From positions 1-8,686 of the forward strand of contig SKXI01000427.1 of NCBI GenBank assembly GCA_007128515.1: 8,686 bases of DNA, written 5' to 3'. This document shows positions 5,882-8,686 of the stretch, piece by piece; within the stretch, counting starts at the first letter, position 1; each line of letters starts with the position of its first letter. Position numbers and translations under genes: made by a program. Source of the stretch: Halococcaceae archaeon (GTDB lineage Archaea; Halobacteriota; Halobacteria; Halobacteriales; Halalkalicoccaceae). The notes below the pieces were generated by a model. It was given only the letters and a program-made list of their open reading frames with translations, was not told where the DNA came from and searched no databases.

Positions 5882-5901
5882 GCCGGCTCCGAACGGCCGG
5901 C
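5882..5901 (+). repeat. GCCGGC inverted repeat just before the rightward operon
   Basis: GCCGGC (5882-5887) and GCCGGC (5896-5901) are separated by 8 nt and end 2 nt before the ATG at 5904. If the transcript is leaderless, the repeat covers the DNA between TATA box and start site, an operator-like position. GC-rich palindromes are common in this genome type, so confidence is low. Confidence 0.3.
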
Positions 5902-5903
5902 AC

Positions 5904-6119
5904 ATGGATCTCGAGGACCTCCCGCCGCGCGCCTTCGCGGCCGTCGGCCTGCTCGCGCTCGTGCCGATCGCCTGGTACGGTCTCAGCCTCTCGCCGACCG
6001 CAGCCGCCTTCGCCGCCGTCAACGTCGCGATCGTCATCGCGGCGATCTACGTGGCGATGGGGCAGCTGGCCGGCGCCGACGACGGTCACCACGGCGACGA
6101 CGGGGAACCGACCGCGTAG
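5904..6119 (+). CDS. Small two-helix membrane protein, probable additional ba3 oxidase subunit
   Basis: A 71-residue protein with two membrane helices (about 10-29 and 33-53) and a short acidic tail containing G-H-H-G. It is divergent from the cba operon across a 103-nt control region and lies 3 nt before the next gene. Small two-helix proteins in this position in haloarchaea are commonly annotated as cytochrome-ba3 oxidase subunits; that assignment here is by size, topology and context only. The vicinal His pair in the tail could bind metal, but this is a guess. The coding call is supported by the tight operon spacing, the ATG start and the clean hydrophobic segments. Confidence 0.65.
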   Translation: MDLEDLPPRAFAAVGLLALVPIAWYGLSLSPTAAAFAAVNVAIVIAAIYVAMGQLAGADDGHHGDDGEPTA

Positions 6120-6122
6120 TCG

Positions 6123-6983
6123 ATGGTGACGACCGCAGGGATCGGAGTCACGGCGACGAGGGCTCTCGCCCTGTCCCGCGACCACGGCGGTGGGGTGCCG
6201 ACGGCGCACGTCGACCTGCTGGTCTTCGCGATCGTTGGCCTGCTCGCTGGCGCACACTGCCTGGGCATGTGTGGACCGCTCGTGACCGCCTACGCCGATC
6301 GGTTTCGGACCGACGGTGGGCACCGGAAGGAGGGCGAACGCGGGGCCGGGCGTGGTCACCTCACGCTCTACGAGGTGCGCCAGCACGCACTGTTCAACCT
6401 GGGCCGGACCGCGAGCTACGCGCTCCTGGGCGGGCTGTTCGCGCTCCTGGGCGGGTTAGTGTTCGTCTCACTCGACGGCGTCACCGCGACGGGCGACGCC
6501 GTTCGGGGCGCGGTCGGCATCGCCGTCGGTCTGGCCATCGTCGCCAGCGGCGTTCGGTACCTCCGGGGATCGGCGGGACCCGCCCACGGGATCCCGATCG
6601 TCGGCGCGACGTTCGCGTTCGCATCCGGGCTGCTCGCGAGCCGCGTCGACCGGCTCGCCAACTCCCCGGGGATCGTCGGGCTCGGCGCGGTCCACGGGCT
6701 CCTCCCCTGTCCGATCATCTACCCGGCGTACCTCTACGCGTTCGCCCTCGGGGACCCGCTCCGGGGCGCGCTCGCGCTCGGCGTTCTGGGCCTCGGGACG
6801 ATCCCGACGCTGTTCGCCTACGGGACGCTCCTCGGGGGGCTCGGGACGGCGAGCCGTCGTCGCCTCCACCGGGCCCTCGGCGCCGCCTTCCTCGTCCTCG
6901 GCTACGTCCCGCTCCAGCACGGCCTGCTGCTCTACGGCGTCCACCTACCGCACCCGCCGATCCCGTTCTACCAGCCGCTGTGA
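6123..6983 (+). CDS. TauE/SafE- or DsbD_2-like membrane protein with HCxGMC motif, putative oxidase copper-supply factor
   Basis: A 286-residue integral membrane protein with about six helices. The first helix holds the hallmark G-A-H45-C46-L-G-M49-C50-G-P. A second conserved motif, H191-G-L-L-P-C196-P, opens a later helix. These two motifs define the family often labelled sulfite exporter TauE/SafE-like, UreH-like or cytochrome c biogenesis transmembrane region (DsbD_2). In bacteria, members with HCxGMC often sit beside cbb3 oxidase maturation genes such as ccoI/fixI. The Cys/Met/His residues within the membrane suit copper or thiol transfer; sulfite export is not supported by anything here. 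A polar His/Lys/Arg-rich loop occupies about 59-82, and the C-terminus adds H266, H274 and H277. The neighbours (3 nt after the small subunit, 4 nt before the copper ATPase) strongly suggest a joint role in copper handling for the oxidase. The exact substrate is unproven. Confidence 0.8.
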   Translation: MVTTAGIGVTATRALALSRDHGGGVPTAHVDLLVFAIVGLLAGAHCLGMCGPLVTAYADRFRTDGGHRKEGERGAGRGHLTLYEVRQHALFNLGRTASYALLGGLFALLGGLVFVSLDGVTATGDAVRGAVGIAVGLAIVASGVRYLRGSAGPAHGIPIVGATFAFASGLLASRVDRLANSPGIVGLGAVHGLLPCPIIYPAYLYAFALGDPLRGALALGVLGLGTIPTLFAYGTLLGGLGTASRRRLHRALGAAFLVLGYVPLQHGLLLYGVHLPHPPIPFYQPL

Positions 6984-6987
6984 TCCC

Positions 6988-8686
6988 GTGAGACCGAACG
7001 ACCCGAATCCGAACGATCCGCCCGATCCCGCCACCGACGGCACCGAGAGCGGTGTCGGGACGGAAGTCGATCCCTCGAACTCCGACGAGGGATGTGACCT
7101 CTGCGGACTCCCGACGCCCTCGCCGGTGACCGCCACCGGCGTCGACGGGGTGTTCTGCTGCCGGGGCTGTCTGGAGGTCCACCGCGCGCTCGGCGGGCGA
7201 CCCGGGGATCTCGGAACCGACGGCGACGCCAGTGCCGTCGACGCCGGAGGGCGATCCGACGACACCGATCTCCCCGACGGCACCGAGTCGGCGTTCTTCG
7301 CCGTCGACGGCATGCACTGTACCACCTGCGAGGTGTTCGTCGAGCGGCGGGCGGCGGGGATCGACGGTGTCTACGGGGCGGCGGCGAGCTACGCGACCGA
7401 TACCCTCCGGGTGGCGTACGACCCCGACGTCGTCGACCGGGAGGAACTCGCGGAGCGGCTCTCCGGCTACGGCTACGTTGCACGGGCACGTGACGACGGC
7501 CGCCCGACGGGCGAGGACGGTAACGCGCTCGCGCGGTTCCTCGTCGGCGGCGGCCTCTTCGGCATGATGGTGATGGTGTGGTACCCGCTGTTCCTCTACC
7601 CCACCTACTTCGGGTACGAACCGTTCGTCGACCTCGGCGGCTACGACGGGCTCTACGTCTTCGCGAACGTCTGGCTCATGACGTCGTTCGTCCTCTTTTA
7701 CACCGGCTGGCCGATCCTTCGGGGCGCCTACGTGAGCCTCCGTGCCGGGCTCCCGAACACCGACCTCCTGGTAGCGCTGGCGGCGACGAGCGCCTACGCC
7801 TACAGCACGCTCGCGATGCTCGTCGGCCGGACGGACCTCTACTTCGACGTGACCGTCGCGATAGTCCTGGTCGTGACCGCCGGCGCGTACTACGAGCGGC
7901 GGGTCAAACGCCGGGCCGTCGGACTGCTCGCGGACCTGAGCGAACGGCGGGTCGACGAGGCGAGACTGGCCGACTGCGGCAGGGTCGTCCCGCTCGAATC
8001 GGTCTCCTCCGGCGACCGCCTCCTCGTCCGACCGGGCGAGCGGATGCCGCTCGACGGCGAGGTACGGGAGGGGACCGCCGCGGTCGACGAGTCGCTGGTC
8101 ACCGGCGAGTCACGTCCGGTCCGGAAGCGGCCGGGCGATCCCGTCCTGGGCGGGACGGTCGTCGCCGACGCGGCGCTCGTCGTCGAGGTCGGCGAGGGGG
8201 CCGAGAGCACGATCGACCGGCTGGTCGAGCTGCTGTGGTCGATCCAGAGCACGACCCCGGGCGTCCAGCGGTTCGCCGATCGGCTCGCGACGGTGTTCGT
8301 CCCGCTGGTCCTCGTCCTCGCCGTCGTCGTGGCGGGGTGGTCGCTGTGGACGGGAGCGGCGTCCACGACCGCGCTCTTGCTCGGCCTGACCGTGTTGATC
8401 GTCTCGTGTCCGTGCGCGCTCGGGCTGTCGACCCCGCTCGCGATCGCCTCCGGCGTCAGGGAGGCGGCCGAGCGGGGGATCGTCATCACGAGCAGCAGCG
8501 TCTTCGAGGACGCCCCTGGCGTTGACGTCGTCGTCCTGGACAAGACCGGGACGGTGACCGAGGGGTCGATGTCCGTCGTCGCCGTGCACGCCGACCGGCC
8601 GGAGGCGGTCGTCGACCGCGCGGCGGCGGTCGAATCGCTCTCCGACCACCCCATCGCGGAGGCGATCGTCGACTACGCCCGCTCGA
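6988..8686 (+). CDS. FixI/CcoI-type copper-translocating P1B-ATPase, C-terminus off window
   Basis: 566 codons are visible and the frame continues past the right edge. Order of parts: a polar Asn/Asp/Pro-rich N-terminus (1-35); a cysteine-rich metal-binding domain C36-x2-C39 ... C57-C58-x-G-C61, as in FixI/CcoI ATPases; a heavy-metal-associated domain with G-M109-H-C111-T-T-C114; membrane helices from about residue 180; the actuator T372-G-E-S375; the transmembrane metal site C474-P-C476; the phosphorylation site D518-K-T-G-T; and an S-D-H-P motif of the nucleotide-binding domain near the edge. CPC together with the N-terminal Cys domain marks the slow-export copper ATPases that supply oxidases, rather than detoxifying CopA. 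The start is GTG at 6988, 4 nt after the preceding stop; there is no better ATG before the Cys domain. The GDGxND hinge and last helices must lie outside the window. Confidence 0.94.
   Translation, partial: MRPNDPNPNDPPDPATDGTESGVGTEVDPSNSDEGCDLCGLPTPSPVTATGVDGVFCCRGCLEVHRALGGRPGDLGTDGDASAVDAGGRSDDTDLPDGTESAFFAVDGMHCTTCEVFVERRAAGIDGVYGAAASYATDTLRVAYDPDVVDREELAERLSGYGYVARARDDGRPTGEDGNALARFLVGGGLFGMMVMVWYPLFLYPTYFGYEPFVDLGGYDGLYVFANVWLMTSFVLFYTGWPILRGAYVSLRAGLPNTDLLVALAATSAYAYSTLAMLVGRTDLYFDVTVAIVLVVTAGAYYERRVKRRAVGLLADLSERRVDEARLADCGRVVPLESVSSGDRLLVRPGERMPLDGEVREGTAAVDESLVTGESRPVRKRPGDPVLGGTVVADAALVVEVGEGAESTIDRLVELLWSIQSTTPGVQRFADRLATVFVPLVLVLAVVVAGWSLWTGAASTTALLLGLTVLIVSCPCALGLSTPLAIASGVREAAERGIVITSSSVFEDAPGVDVVVLDKTGTVTEGSMSVVAVHADRPEAVVDRAAAVESLSDHPIAEAIVDYARS

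Noticed and set aside
5771..6991. A 406-codon plus-strand frame overlapping the 71- and 286-residue genes
   Set aside because: It is an Arg-rich out-of-phase reading; the alternative frames give hydrophobic helices and family motifs.
7578..8525. A 315-codon plus-strand frame inside the copper ATPase
   Set aside because: It overlaps the ATPase frame, which holds TGES, CPC and DKTGT; the 315-codon frame is Arg/Pro-rich with no motif.
1..8686. Mobile elements, tRNA or rRNA genes, and CRISPR arrays
   Set aside because: I searched by eye for transposase motifs, regular spacer-repeat structure and tRNA-like arms, and found none; composition is uniform across the window.

Overview
The window looks like a halophilic archaeon (class Halobacteria). 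It is GC-rich, its proteins are strongly acidic (long Asp/Glu runs in the cupredoxin and in oxidase subunit II), several exported proteins carry twin-arginine signals (two of them with a lipobox), genes are packed with 1-4 nt spacing or overlaps, and a TATA box sits where a leaderless transcript would need it. The gene order of the central block matches the cbaDBAC ba3 oxidase operon known from the haloarchaeon Natronomonas pharaonis.

Layout. (1) 1-848, minus strand: the N-terminal part of a multi-cluster [4Fe-4S] electron-transfer subunit (NrfC/DmsB/PsrB type), cut by the window edge and carrying an embedded Tat signal. (2) 1011-1514, plus strand: a Tat-exported lipoprotein cupredoxin (halocyanin-like), followed by two tandem stem-loops. 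(3) 1733-5800, minus strand: a compact operon in the order cbaD, cbaB (CuA subunit II), cbaA (haem-copper subunit I), cbaC, a SCO1/SenC copper chaperone and a TlpA/ResA-type thioredoxin. (4) 5801-5903: a 103-nt divergent control region with a clear TATA box for the oxidase operon, a weaker one for the other side, and two short inverted repeats. (5) 5904 to the right edge, plus strand: a small two-helix membrane protein (probable additional oxidase subunit), a TauE/SafE- or DsbD_2-like membrane protein with an HCxGMC motif, and a FixI/CcoI-type copper P1B-ATPase that runs off the window.

Functionally the window reads as a terminal-oxidase island. The cupredoxin is a candidate soluble or lipid-anchored electron donor to the CuA site. 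CbaA/B with the small subunits form the proton-pumping ba3 oxidase. SCO plus the TlpA-like thioredoxin would metallate and reduce CuA outside the membrane. The divergent ATPase and HCxGMC membrane protein resemble the copper-supply module found with bacterial cbb3 oxidases. The ferredoxin-like subunit probably belongs to a neighbouring molybdoenzyme or NrfD-type quinone-linked complex outside the window. The least expected features are a Met-to-Gln change at the axial copper position of the cupredoxin, a His-rich insertion beside the SCO copper ligand, the pairing of cbb3-style maturation genes with a ba3 oxidase, and possible SD-sequestering structure in the 94-nt cbaB-cbaA gap.
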